Shown piece by piece: positions 43,296 through 52,529 of a DNA stretch of 64,000 nucleotides. The DNA is from Chitinophagaceae bacterium BSSC1. Its GTDB lineage: Bacteria; Bacteroidota; Bacteroidia; Chitinophagales; Chitinophagaceae. The number at the start of each line of letters is the position of its first letter. Within the stretch, counting starts at the first letter, position 1. The notes under the pieces are model-generated. The model saw only the letters and a list, made by a program, of their open reading frames with translations. It had not been told where the DNA came from and made no database searches. The translations under genes and the position numbers were made by a program. Where the stretch lies: NCBI GenBank assembly GCA_002256435.1, contig NKJC01000004.1:124001-188000 (forward strand). The letters are read 5' to 3'.

Positions 43296-46200
43296 ATGAA
43301 ACTTAGAATTTTACCTATTTTAATTTTTGCTGTAACTAGTTTGCTAGTTTCACAAGAAATTAAAGCGCAAAATTTATTTCCATCAGTTCCCGTACTTAAT
43401 GGACTTTCCACTAGTTATGGAACCTCCTCAATCGCAAGAACTGTTTTCGTTACTAATGATGACGGTTCAGGCCCAGTACCACTACCTCCTGGTGAGGTTA
43501 TCACTGCAACAGCTGCAGGTTCTGGATTTGAGATTTCTCTTTCAGGAGGTCTTGGAACTTTTTTTCCTAGCGTTACAATTACGGTTAATGTCTCTGGAGA
43601 TGTTGCTCAAGTATTTTACCTTAGAATTAAAGCAGGTACCCCAGTTGGTACATTGACTGGCGGAGGTGTCAATATTAGCAGTACATCAACTGGATTGTCA
43701 GTGCCTATTAATACAAGTACTGTAACTAAAAGAGTTTTAACAATAGCTTCTCCAACTATTGCACCAAGGGTTTATAATGGAACTACTACTGCTGGTGCAG
43801 TTACTGTTGGGGCACTTTCCAATTTATATAATTCGGAAACCCTTGGCGTTTCAGGAGTGGCTGCAAACTATCCATCTGCAAATGTGGCTTCTTACCCAGG
43901 AACTGTAGTTACTTATTCTTTATCAGATGGAACTGGTTTAGCCAGTAACTATTCTCTTGCCAATGGTTCAGCTACTGGTACTGTTACCATTGCTACGCCT
44001 GTAGTTACGGTAACAGCTGGAGGTCCTTTTACTTATAACGGAACTCCACAAGGATTGAATGCTGCCACAAATACTGGAACTGGTTCAACTTATACTTTTA
44101 GTTATACTGGAACAGGCGCAACAACCTATGGTCCAAGTGCAACTGCTCCAACGAATGCTGGAACATATGAAGTTGTAGCATCAGTTGCTGCTTCTGGTGA
44201 TGGAAACTATGCATCTGCAAATTCAGCCCCCACTGCATTTTCAATTGGACAAGCAACCCCAACAGTTACTGTAACAGTTGGTGGTCCTTATATATTTAGT
44301 GGTTCTGCACAAGGTCCAAACGCAGCAACCAATACTGGAACTGGTTCTACTTACACATTTAGTTATGTAGGAACTGGTGCAACAACTTATGGACCCAGTG
44401 CAACACCTCCTACAAATGTGGGAACATACACAGTAACTGCAAGTTTAGCCGCTTCTGCTGATGGTAATTATACTGCCGCTACTTCAAGTGCCACTGCATT
44501 TTCAATTACTTTATTAACTCCTGTTGTTACTGTTACTGCTGGTGGTCCATTTACTTATAGTGGTGCACCGCAAGGTTTGAATGCAGCAACAAATACAGGA
44601 ACTGGTACTAGTTATACTTTTAGTTATGTTGGAACGGGTGCAACAACTTACGGCCCAAGTGCAACTGCACCTACAAATGCTGGTACTTACACAGTAACTG
44701 CAACAGTAGCAGCTGATGGTTCTTATACTTCAGCTAGTTCAACTGCTACAGCATTTTCAATTGGACTTGCAACTCCAGTTGTTACAGTAACCGCTGGTGG
44801 TCCATTTACCTATAGTGGTGCACCGCAAGGTTTGAATGCCGCAACCAATACAGGAACTGGTTCTTCTTATACATTTAGTTATGTTGGAACTGGCGCTACC
44901 ACGTATGGTCCTAGTGCTACTGCACCAACCAATGCTGGTACTTACACTGTAACAGCAACCGTAGCTGCTGATGGCAACTATAGTTCTGCAAGTTCAACTG
45001 CTACTTCATTTTCAATTGCTGTTGCTACGCCAGTTGTTACAGTAACCGTTGCCGGGCCATATATTTTCAATGGTGCTGCACAAGGTCCAAATGCTGCTAC
45101 AAATACAGGAACTGGATCTAGTTATACATTTATTTATGTTGGAACAGGTGCTACCTCATATGGACCAATTGCTACTCAACCATCTGCTTTAGGTACTTAT
45201 ACAGTAACTGCCACAGTTGCGGCTGACGGAAACTATGGTTCAGCTAGTTCTGCTGCTACTGCTTTCTCAATTAGTAATTTGGTGCCTGTAGTTTCAGTAA
45301 CAGTTGGTGGTCCTTATATATATAGTGGTTCTGCACAAGGTCCAAACGCAGCAACCAATACTGGAACAGGTTCATCTTATACATTTAGTTATGTAGGAAC
45401 AGGTGCAACAACTTATGGACCAAGTGCAACTGCACCAACCAATGCTGGTACTTATACTGTTACTGCAACTGTTGCTGCTGATGGTTCTTATAGCTCTGCT
45501 AGTTCAAGTGCTACTGCATTTAGTATTGGTTTAGGAACACCTGTGGTTACACCAACAGTAGGTACTTATACCTTTAATGGCGCTGCGCAAGGTCCTAATT
45601 CTGCTACCAATACAGGAACCGGTTCGTCTTATACATTTAGTTATGTAGGTACAGGTGTAACCGTTTATGGACCTAGTGCTACTCCACCTACCAATATAGG
45701 AAGTTATACTGTTACTGTAACAGTAGCTGCTAATGGCAACTTTGCTTCAGCAAGTTCAGCTGCAACGGCATTCTCTATTGTTGCTGCAACTCCTGTTGTG
45801 ACTGTAACAGTAGGTGGTCCTTATATCTTCAATGCTGCTCCTCAAGGTCCTAATGCCGCTACCAATACAGGTACAGGATCAAGCTATACTTTTAGTTATG
45901 TAGGTACAGGTGCAACTTCTTATGGCCCAAGTGCTACACAGCCAACTGCAGTTGGTACATACACTGTAACAGCAACAGTTGCTGCTAATGGTAACTTTGC
46001 TTCAGCAAGTTCAAGTGCAACCGCATTCTCTATTACTCTAACTGTTCCTGTTGTAACTGTAACCGTTGGTGGTCCTTACACAGAAAATGGAGCACCTCAA
46101 GGTCCTAATGCTGCAACAAATACTGGTACTGGTACTAGTTATACATTTGTATATGAAGGAACTGGTGCAACTGTTTACGGACCAAGTGCAACACCTCCAA

Positions 46201-48014
46201 CTTTGGCTGGCGATTATACCGTAATTGCTACAGTAGCTGCTGATGGTGCATTTGCTTCTGCTAGTTCAACTGCAACTGCCTTTACCATACTTGCAAGTGG
46301 CGTACCTGGTGGTGGTGGTGGTGGATTGGAAAGCCGTAGCTTGGGCGATGCAGTTGCTAAACGCATTTTCAATAAAGCGGTTAACAATGAAAATGGTCCT
46401 GTGAATTACAATGTGTTGCCACAGGTTCAATTCAAATCTGTTCAAAATAGGGTACAGGGTACAACGCCTTCTTCTGTAAGCCTGAGCAGTATTATGCCAG
46501 ATATTACATCAAAAGGATTTGTAGCTTACAATAGTTCTCCAAAAGATTTGACAAGCATTACCAATGCAAAAGAAGTGTTGGCATTTGACTTCACTGCAAA
46601 CAAAGAAGTAAGAGCGGTTGCTTTTGCTACTAAGACTTTGGGTGAATTGTATGACCACACCAAACCAATTTGTGATCGTCTAAAAGGCGCCACATTGGTG
46701 AATGTAGAATCAATCAAAATTCAAGGATTTGATTTTGTAAAATATACCATCAACAATGAAGACGGTTCTCGTGAATACGCAACTAGCTTCACTGTAGGTA
46801 CCAAAGCTGGAAGACCAGACTTCTCTTTACAGTCTATCTATTTGACTAAGGATTATGCCAATGACGAGACTATGTACAATTTCCAATTATGGGCAGGTTC
46901 TACCAACCTAGTTGCTGAAATGGTTACAGATGTTTTAAATAAATTGAAAGCTGTAGCTCCAGTAAATGTGATCAAATCAAGTGCTTTACCTGCTACTTAT
47001 GTTGAGTCTGGTAAACGCGAAGGTCAAAACATTAACCTGGTAGTGAAGAATGCTACTCCTAATACAACTGGCTACTTTAAATTAGAAGACAAAGCTTCTG
47101 AAACTGCTGCAAGCACAGTTGTAAGAAATATTCCTTTCACCATCAATGCAAACGGAAAGTCTAACGTAATCATCCCAATGGATGACAAATACGAAAGTAC
47201 TTTGACCATGTATGTTGGTGGAGAAGTAAAAGACGTATTGTATATGTCAGATGGTACTTGGACCGTTGATTACAACAAATCAACAACAGTACTTAGCAGC
47301 TTTAATGTAGTGAATGATAGCAAACGTGCATACAGTGCTGAGGAATATCCTTTGTTCCGTAATGTTGAATTAAAAGCCAATAGTTCAGACTTTGTATCAG
47401 TAGTGAAATTACTAAGAGGTGGTGGAGCTACTGCTGATCTAAATGCATACAAAGGATTGAAATTCTCTGCAAGTGGTGGATATAACTTACATATTACCTT
47501 AATCAAAAATGGTATTGTAGATTATCGCAGCCAATATGCAGCTGATGTTCAATTGGAATTGGGACAACAGGATTACTTTATTCCTTTGGATAAATTTACT
47601 TCTGCTTCAACAAGTACAAAAATGGATGCCAAGGATGTTACCAGCATCGTGTTTACAGTAGAAGTGGGAACAGGTAGAAATAGCCCAATCACTACAACAT
47701 TGAGCAATGTAGCCTTTACCAAAGAAGACTTGAATTACTTGAGTAGCCTAGAAGCTAAAGAGGTAGCTGTGTATCCTAACCCAGTAACTGGCAACAGGAT
47801 CACTGTTAACTTCAGCAGTGCTAAAGCAGCTGAGTTAAGCTTGAGAGTAACAGATATGAGCGGAAAAGTGATTACCCTGAAACAAGTTCAAGCTGTAAAA
47901 GGTATGAATACGGTTCAGGTTCCAGTAAGCACTGGCTTGAAAGCGGTTCATATTGTATCTCTGGATGGTGCTGATATCAAGTATAAGAGCACTAAGGTGA
48001 TGATTACCAACTAG
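43296..48014 (+). CDS. Giant T9SS-secreted surface protein with nine MBG-like repeats
   Basis: About 1572 residues from the ATG at 43296, chosen by analogy with the second gene (TATGAAA); the ATG at 43290 is the alternative. Signal peptide MKLRILPILIFAVTSLLVSQ...KAQ. Residues about 30-230 are beta-rich, with a YDG-type unit APTIAPRVYNGTTTAGAV. Residues 233-999 hold nine repeats of about 85 residues (TPVVTVTxGGPxxxxGxxQGxNAATNTGTG). After a poly-Gly hinge comes a 565-residue module shared with the next protein. It includes a jelly-roll-like stretch (SGGYNLHITLIKNG) and ends in a type A T9SS sorting domain (VYPNPVTGNRITVNF). It is probably an adhesin or glycan-binding protein; the role is not established. 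Confidence 0.88.
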   Translation: MKLRILPILIFAVTSLLVSQEIKAQNLFPSVPVLNGLSTSYGTSSIARTVFVTNDDGSGPVPLPPGEVITATAAGSGFEISLSGGLGTFFPSVTITVNVSGDVAQVFYLRIKAGTPVGTLTGGGVNISSTSTGLSVPINTSTVTKRVLTIASPTIAPRVYNGTTTAGAVTVGALSNLYNSETLGVSGVAANYPSANVASYPGTVVTYSLSDGTGLASNYSLANGSATGTVTIATPVVTVTAGGPFTYNGTPQGLNAATNTGTGSTYTFSYTGTGATTYGPSATAPTNAGTYEVVASVAASGDGNYASANSAPTAFSIGQATPTVTVTVGGPYIFSGSAQGPNAATNTGTGSTYTFSYVGTGATTYGPSATPPTNVGTYTVTASLAASADGNYTAATSSATAFSITLLTPVVTVTAGGPFTYSGAPQGLNAATNTGTGTSYTFSYVGTGATTYGPSATAPTNAGTYTVTATVAADGSYTSASSTATAFSIGLATPVVTVTAGGPFTYSGAPQGLNAATNTGTGSSYTFSYVGTGATTYGPSATAPTNAGTYTVTATVAADGNYSSASSTATSFSIAVATPVVTVTVAGPYIFNGAAQGPNAATNTGTGSSYTFIYVGTGATSYGPIATQPSALGTYTVTATVAADGNYGSASSAATAFSISNLVPVVSVTVGGPYIYSGSAQGPNAATNTGTGSSYTFSYVGTGATTYGPSATAPTNAGTYTVTATVAADGSYSSASSSATAFSIGLGTPVVTPTVGTYTFNGAAQGPNSATNTGTGSSYTFSYVGTGVTVYGPSATPPTNIGSYTVTVTVAANGNFASASSAATAFSIVAATPVVTVTVGGPYIFNAAPQGPNAATNTGTGSSYTFSYVGTGATSYGPSATQPTAVGTYTVTATVAANGNFASASSSATAFSITLTVPVVTVTVGGPYTENGAPQGPNAATNTGTGTSYTFVYEGTGATVYGPSATPPTLAGDYTVIATVAADGAFASASSTATAFTILASGVPGGGGGGLESRSLGDAVAKRIFNKAVNNENGPVNYNVLPQVQFKSVQNRVQGTTPSSVSLSSIMPDITSKGFVAYNSSPKDLTSITNAKEVLAFDFTANKEVRAVAFATKTLGELYDHTKPICDRLKGATLVNVESIKIQGFDFVKYTINNEDGSREYATSFTVGTKAGRPDFSLQSIYLTKDYANDETMYNFQLWAGSTNLVAEMVTDVLNKLKAVAPVNVIKSSALPATYVESGKREGQNINLVVKNATPNTTGYFKLEDKASETAASTVVRNIPFTINANGKSNVIIPMDDKYESTLTMYVGGEVKDVLYMSDGTWTVDYNKSTTVLSSFNVVNDSKRAYSAEEYPLFRNVELKANSSDFVSVVKLLRGGGATADLNAYKGLKFSASGGYNLHITLIKNGIVDYRSQYAADVQLELGQQDYFIPLDKFTSASTSTKMDAKDVTSIVFTVEVGTGRNSPITTTLSNVAFTKEDLNYLSSLEAKEVAVYPNPVTGNRITVNFSSAKAAELSLRVTDMSGKVITLKQVQAVKGMNTVQVPVSTGLKAVHIVSLDGADIKYKSTKVMITN
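43992..46292 (+). repeat. Nine tandem in-frame repeats of about 255 bp
   Basis: 2301 bp make nine units of about 255-256 bp encoding MBG-like Ig-fold repeats. Units 3, 4 and 6 are nearly identical in protein sequence, while units 7 and 9 are more divergent (unit 7 lacks G-G-P). The recurring core is TNTGTGSSYTFSYVGTGATT. Copy number could vary by recombination. Confidence 0.9.
46306..48014 (+). repeat. Duplicated C-terminal module, copy 1
   Basis: It starts at the Gly-rich hinge and LESRSLGDA, and runs to the stop. It is closely similar at DNA and protein level to 50479-52188; many blocks of several tens of bases are identical. Confidence 0.9.
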
Positions 48015-48387
48015 TTAAATCCCTAAACAATACCAAGAAACCTGCAGTAATGCGGGTTTCTTGCATTTTGGGCCAAATAGTTATATTTTTTTAGGGCAAG
48101 TATTGTTTAAAGGACCTTGATTATGCAAATGAATTAGCTGGATTTTTGCTAAAGAAACCTGTAGTTTTTGTAGTAATTGCTTGTTAAAATAATTTAATAA
48201 GTCAATGTGCAAAAGAGTTTCGAAAAATATTGTCCTTTCTATTGCAAGAATCATGATTTTAACTTAGTTTTAATGCGGACTGTTGTTTTTACTACAATTA
48301 ATCTAAGGTAAATACTACATTCTAGGCATTTAATTTAGATAAAACATCAAAATTGATGACCCCCTGCATCAGCAAACCCCTAAGCGT
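48015..48387 (+). other. Non-coding region between the two surface-protein genes
   Basis: 373 bp without a gene. It holds the terminator of the first gene, the TTTTTACTACAA element (48286-48297) and an AAACCCCTAAGCGT sequence before the start that resembles the first gene's. No clear TAnnTTTG box was seen. The presence of a terminator and a similar leader suggests the second gene has its own promoter. Confidence 0.6.
48035..48068 (+). terminator. Terminator of the first surface-protein gene
   Basis: A 12-bp stem, AAGAAACCTGCA / TGCGGGTTTCTT (one G-U pair), with a 4-nt loop and a weak T-run (GCATTTT). Confidence 0.65.
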
Positions 48388-51300
48388 ATGAAATCAAAAT
48401 TTCTACTCAAACTTTTACTGCCAGTTCTTTTGTTCGTGATTGGCAATTCTGTGTTTGCACAAACCATTACCTTGACACCTGTAGTAGGTTCAATGAATAG
48501 TGTTTATAGTGCAACACCAACAACAACAACACTTACAGTGTCTGCAACAGGTTTAACAGGTGCCACAGAAACTGTTACCATTTCTACGCCTGTTGGTTAT
48601 GAAATTAGTTTAGATAATATCACTTTTTCAAGTTCTGTAAATATTAATGCAGTTGCAAATGATATTACACCTGCACAAACTTTGTATGTAAGGATTATTG
48701 CATTGTCTAATGTTGGAACATATGCAGGTGGAAATATTAGTGCATCTTCTGCATCCGCCGCTACTCAGACTCAAGCAACTGGAAGTAACAATATAACACC
48801 AAAGCCAATTACTATTTCAGCACCGACAATTGCGGCACGTGTATATAATGGAACAACTGCTGCTGGAGTTATAAGCCTTGGAACAATTTTTGGTTTAGTA
48901 GGTTCAGAAACATTAACAGTAGGACCAACAGGAACGGCATATGCAAGTGCAAATGTGGGATCCCATACTTCTGATGTATCTTATGCTATTGCTGATGGAA
49001 GCGGTTTGGCTTCAAACTATAGTGCCCTTGCAACAACTTCTGGGGTGGTAGGTGGGATTATACCAAAACCAATTACTATTGCAGCCCCAACAATTGCACC
49101 AAAAGAATATGATGGATTATCTAGTATAGGGGTGGTTACCCTTGGTGCCATAACAGGGTTAGTAGCCGGAGAAACATTAAATGTTACTACGAGTTCATCT
49201 GGGTATAGTAGTAACAATGTTGGTGCTTATACAGCTAATGTTATTTATACTGTTGCCGATGGTGGAGGTGGTGGTTTAGCGTCTAATTATTCTAATCTTG
49301 CAATTTCTTTAGCAGTGCCAGGTTCCATCATTCCCAAACCCATTACCATATCTGCCCCAACCATTGCACCTAAAGTGTATGACGCTACAACAACAGCCGG
49401 TGTAATTACAATTGGTACAGTTAGTGGAACTGTGGGTGCACAAACTTTAACAGTTACTCCAAGTGCTACTGCGTATAGTAGTGCCAATGTTGGTGCTGCA
49501 TATACTTCTACTGTCTCTTATGTAATAGCAGACGGTTCGGGTTTAGCTACTAACTATTCTGCTCTTGCTCCAAATAACTTAACTGGTTTGAGTATCACTC
49601 CAAAAACAATCACTATTTCTGCGCCAATCATTGCACCTAAAGTGTATAATGGAACAACGGCTGCTGGTGTGATTACTCCTGGAACTGTTGTAGGTACAAT
49701 TGGAGGTCAAACATTAACTGTAACTCCATCAGCAACTGCCTATAGCAGTGCCAATGTTGGAGCAGCTTATACTTCAACTGTTTCTTATGTTGTTACAGAT
49801 GGTACAGGTCTTGCAGCTAACTATTCAACTTTGGCACCAAATAACTTAGTTGCTTTAAGTATTACTCCTGCACCTTTGACCATCACAGCAAACGGTGTGA
49901 GTAAATACCATGGCGATGTATTAGCTAGTCCAGTTGTTGGATCTACTGCATTTAGTTCTACTGGTTTGGTTGCTCCTGAAACTATTGGTTCTGTAACCAT
50001 AACCTATGGTCCTGGTGCTTTGGCTCCTGCTCCATTGGGTGCAAACGTTGGACATGTAGTAGCTAGTGCTGCAACAGGTGGAACCTTTACTGCTACCAAC
50101 TATACCATTACGTATGCTCCTGGTACCTTGACTGTGATTCCAAATACCAATGCTTATTTGAGCAACTTGGTTTCTAGTACAGGTGCTTTGAATACTGCAT
50201 TTAATAGAAATGATATTGACTACGAAACCTATGTATTGATTGCTGTAAATAGCTTAACTGTTACACCAACAACTGAAAATCAGTTTGCAACTGTACAAGT
50301 TAGAATCAACAATACTGGCTTTAGTCCTGAACCATATGCACCGGTATTAAGTGGTGCAGCTTCTCCTGTAATGACTTTACAAGAAGGAGACAATATGATT
50401 GATATTACTGTAACTGCTGAAGACGGTGTAACTGTCATCAACTATAGAATTAAAGTATCACGTGAAGCCAGCTGGGTATCCGGTGGTGGTGGAGGTGGAT
50501 TGGAAAGCCGTAGCTTGGGCGATGCCATAGCTAAGCGCATTTTCAATAAAGCCATCAATTCTGAAAATGGACCAGTTGATTATACTAAGTTGCCTCAGGT
50601 TCAATTCAGAGACATACAAAATAGGGTACAGGGCACAACTCCATCTTCTGTAAGTTTGACTAGTATTATGCCTGATATCACATCTAAAGGATATGTTGCT
50701 TACAACAGTTCACCTAAAGATTTGACAAGCATTACTAATGCAAAAGAAGTATTGGCATTTGACTTTACATCTAACAAAGAAGTAAAAGCGGTTGCTTTTG
50801 CTACTAAAACTTTGGGTGAATTATATGACCACACCAAACCAATTTGTGATCGCTTAAAAGGCGCCACATTGTTGGGTGTTGAAACTATTAAAGTGCAAGG
50901 TTTTGAATTTATCAAGTACAGCATTAAAAACGAAAATGGTCAAAAAGAATACGCAACCAGCTTTACTGTTGGAACCAGGTCTGGCAGACCAGACTTCTCT
51001 TTGCAGTCTATCTACCTGACTCAGGATTATGCAAATGATGAGACCATGTATAACTTCCAGTTATGGGCAGGCTCAACTTCTCTGGTAACAGACATGGTTG
51101 CTGATATCTTGACCAAATTGAAAGCTGTAGCTCCAGTAAATGTGATTAAATCAAGTGCTTTACCAACAACTTATGTAGAGTCTGGAAAGCGTGAAGGTCA
51201 GAACGTTAATCTGGTTGTAAAGAATGCTACTCCTAATACCAGTGGTTACTTCAAATTAGAAGACAAAGCAACTGAAACATCATCTAGCAGCGTGGTAAGG

Positions 51301-52188
51301 AATATTCCTTTCACTATCAATGCAAATGGTAAAACCAACGTAATCATCCCAATGGATGACAAATACGAAAGTACTTTAACCATGTATGTAGGTGGAGAAG
51401 TAAAAGACGTAGTGTATATGTCTGATGGTACATGGGCAGTTGACTATAATAAAGCAACAACTGTATTGAGCAGCTTTAATGTAGTGAATGATAGCAAACG
51501 TGCTTATAGTGCTGAAGAATATCCATTGTTCCGTAATGTGGAATTGAAAGCCAATAGTTCAGACTTTGTATCAGTAGTGAAATTACTGAGAGGTGGTGGA
51601 GCTGCTGCTGACCTGACTGCATTCAAAGGATTGAAATTTGCTGCAAGTGGTGGTTATAACCTACATGTAACCTTGGTGAAAAATGGTATTACTAATTACA
51701 ATGACCAATATGCTACCGATGTGCAATTGGAATTGGGACAACAAGACTACTATATTGCCTTGGATAAGTTCAAATCTGCGTCTACAAGCGCAAGCATTGA
51801 CGCCAAAGACATTACCAGCATCATCTTTACAGTAGAAGTAGGAACAGGCAGAAATAGCCCAATAACTACCACTATTGCTAATGTAGCCTTTACCAAAGAA
51901 GACCTGAACTACCTGAATAGTTTGGATGCCAAAGCGGTATCAGTTTATCCTAACCCAGTAACTGGAAATAGGATCACTGTTAACTTCAGCAGTGCTAAAG
52001 CAGCTGAGTTAAGCCTAAGGGTAACCGATATGAATGGTAAAGTATTGACACTGAAACAAGTTCAAGCTGTAAAAGGTATGAATACGGTTCAAGTGCCAGT
52101 ATCTAACGGTTTAACTGGTGTGCACTTGATTTCTCTGGACGGTTCAGATATCAAGTACAAGACTACTAAAGTGATGATTGCAAACTAA
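48388..52188 (+). CDS. T9SS-secreted surface protein with YDG-like repeats, paralogue of the upstream gene
   Basis: A 1266-residue protein with signal peptide MKSKFLLKLLLPVLLFVIGN...VFAQ. An N-terminal beta domain (about 25-135) is followed by four YDG-like repeats of 89 residues (KPITISAPTIAxxVYNGTT). One MBG-like domain (TPAPLTITANGVSKYHGDV) and a cadherin-like beta-sandwich (NAYLSNLVSSTG to INYRIKVSRE) follow. The poly-Gly hinge and the C-terminal module of about 565 residues are shared with the upstream protein, ending in the T9SS sorting domain. The same delivery and anchoring end carries a different exposed stalk. A role in adhesion or substrate binding is inferred. Confidence 0.88.
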   Translation: MKSKFLLKLLLPVLLFVIGNSVFAQTITLTPVVGSMNSVYSATPTTTTLTVSATGLTGATETVTISTPVGYEISLDNITFSSSVNINAVANDITPAQTLYVRIIALSNVGTYAGGNISASSASAATQTQATGSNNITPKPITISAPTIAARVYNGTTAAGVISLGTIFGLVGSETLTVGPTGTAYASANVGSHTSDVSYAIADGSGLASNYSALATTSGVVGGIIPKPITIAAPTIAPKEYDGLSSIGVVTLGAITGLVAGETLNVTTSSSGYSSNNVGAYTANVIYTVADGGGGGLASNYSNLAISLAVPGSIIPKPITISAPTIAPKVYDATTTAGVITIGTVSGTVGAQTLTVTPSATAYSSANVGAAYTSTVSYVIADGSGLATNYSALAPNNLTGLSITPKTITISAPIIAPKVYNGTTAAGVITPGTVVGTIGGQTLTVTPSATAYSSANVGAAYTSTVSYVVTDGTGLAANYSTLAPNNLVALSITPAPLTITANGVSKYHGDVLASPVVGSTAFSSTGLVAPETIGSVTITYGPGALAPAPLGANVGHVVASAATGGTFTATNYTITYAPGTLTVIPNTNAYLSNLVSSTGALNTAFNRNDIDYETYVLIAVNSLTVTPTTENQFATVQVRINNTGFSPEPYAPVLSGAASPVMTLQEGDNMIDITVTAEDGVTVINYRIKVSREASWVSGGGGGGLESRSLGDAIAKRIFNKAINSENGPVDYTKLPQVQFRDIQNRVQGTTPSSVSLTSIMPDITSKGYVAYNSSPKDLTSITNAKEVLAFDFTSNKEVKAVAFATKTLGELYDHTKPICDRLKGATLLGVETIKVQGFEFIKYSIKNENGQKEYATSFTVGTRSGRPDFSLQSIYLTQDYANDETMYNFQLWAGSTSLVTDMVADILTKLKAVAPVNVIKSSALPTTYVESGKREGQNVNLVVKNATPNTSGYFKLEDKATETSSSSVVRNIPFTINANGKTNVIIPMDDKYESTLTMYVGGEVKDVVYMSDGTWAVDYNKATTVLSSFNVVNDSKRAYSAEEYPLFRNVELKANSSDFVSVVKLLRGGGAAADLTAFKGLKFAASGGYNLHVTLVKNGITNYNDQYATDVQLELGQQDYYIALDKFKSASTSASIDAKDITSIIFTVEVGTGRNSPITTTIANVAFTKEDLNYLNSLDAKAVSVYPNPVTGNRITVNFSSAKAAELSLRVTDMNGKVLTLKQVQAVKGMNTVQVPVSNGLTGVHLISLDGSDIKYKTTKVMIAN
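48799..49866 (+). repeat. Four tandem in-frame YDG-like repeats of about 267 bp
   Basis: Four units of about 89 codons. Units 3 and 4 are most alike (both contain TPSATAYSSANVGAAYTSTV), suggesting the most recent duplication. Unit 2 has a GGGGG insert. Confidence 0.85.
50479..52188 (+). repeat. Duplicated C-terminal module, copy 2
   Basis: Counterpart of 46306-48014. The hinge, LESRSLGDAIAKRIFNKA and all later blocks align without large gaps. Confidence 0.9.
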
Positions 52189-52209
52189 TTACCCCTATAA
52201 CAAATACCT

Positions 52210-52243
52210 AACGGCCAGTAGCAATACTGGCCGTTTGTATTTT
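52210..52243 (+). terminator. Terminator of the second surface-protein gene
   Basis: The 11-bp stem AACGGCCAGTA / TACTGGCCGTT has a 4-nt loop, followed by TGTATTTT. Confidence 0.75.
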
Positions 52244-52373
52244 AAGATGGGGGTAGAGGGTTGGGTTGTTTAATGTATTGGGTTAACTGTTTTAAGTAGG
52301 TAAGGGTGATTATTAATATTGGATTTGTTTTGAATAGGGCTGCATTGTAAGGCGAAATCCCGCAGATAAAGCC

Positions 52374-52381
52374 TAATTTTG
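52374..52381 (+). promoter_or_regulatory. -7 promoter box TAATTTTG, distal promoter upstream of rpmB
   Basis: A perfect TAnnTTTG match, 125 bp before the rpmB-proximal box and 9 nt before a short open frame. Confidence 0.4.
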
Positions 52382-52390
52382 CACTTCCAA

Positions 52391-52459
52391 ATGTGGAAAA
52401 ACAGGAGAAATGGTAGTTTCCAAAAGGAATTGCCCCCCAAATGTGTAAAATTTAAATAA
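52391..52459 (+). other. 22-codon open frame, possible leader peptide
   Basis: ATG at 52391 to TAA at 52457-52459, encoding a basic peptide beginning MWKNRRNGSF. It follows a perfect -7 box by 9 nt and ends 70 bp before rpmB. Short frames like this arise by chance, so the coding call is weak. Confidence 0.25.
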
Positions 52460-52498
52460 AAAAAGGCGATTAGGTATTGGTATTTTGCTGCTTTTCCC

Positions 52499-52506
52499 TA
52501 CCTTTG
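52499..52506 (+). promoter_or_regulatory. -7 promoter box TACCTTTG of the rpmB operon
   Basis: A perfect TAnnTTTG match with ATTG 19 bp upstream as a -33 element, 23 nt before the rpmB ATG. Confidence 0.7.
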
Positions 52507-52529
52507 CCGTCCCGAAAAAAATTAGAGTC

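Larger units (their letters stand above)
52189..52529 (+). other. Non-coding region before rpmB with a possible leader transcript
   Basis: 341 bp holding the terminator of the surface-protein gene (52210-52243), two perfect -7 boxes (52374-52381 and 52499-52506), a 22-codon open frame (52391-52459) and a direct repeat CCAAATGTG-n-AAAA at 52387-52400 and 52437-52450. Nothing else was recognised. Confidence 0.6.

Noticed and set aside
43992..46292. Tandem 255-bp repeats as a non-coding satellite
   Set aside because: They stay in frame throughout and encode Ig-like protein repeats with mostly silent differences.
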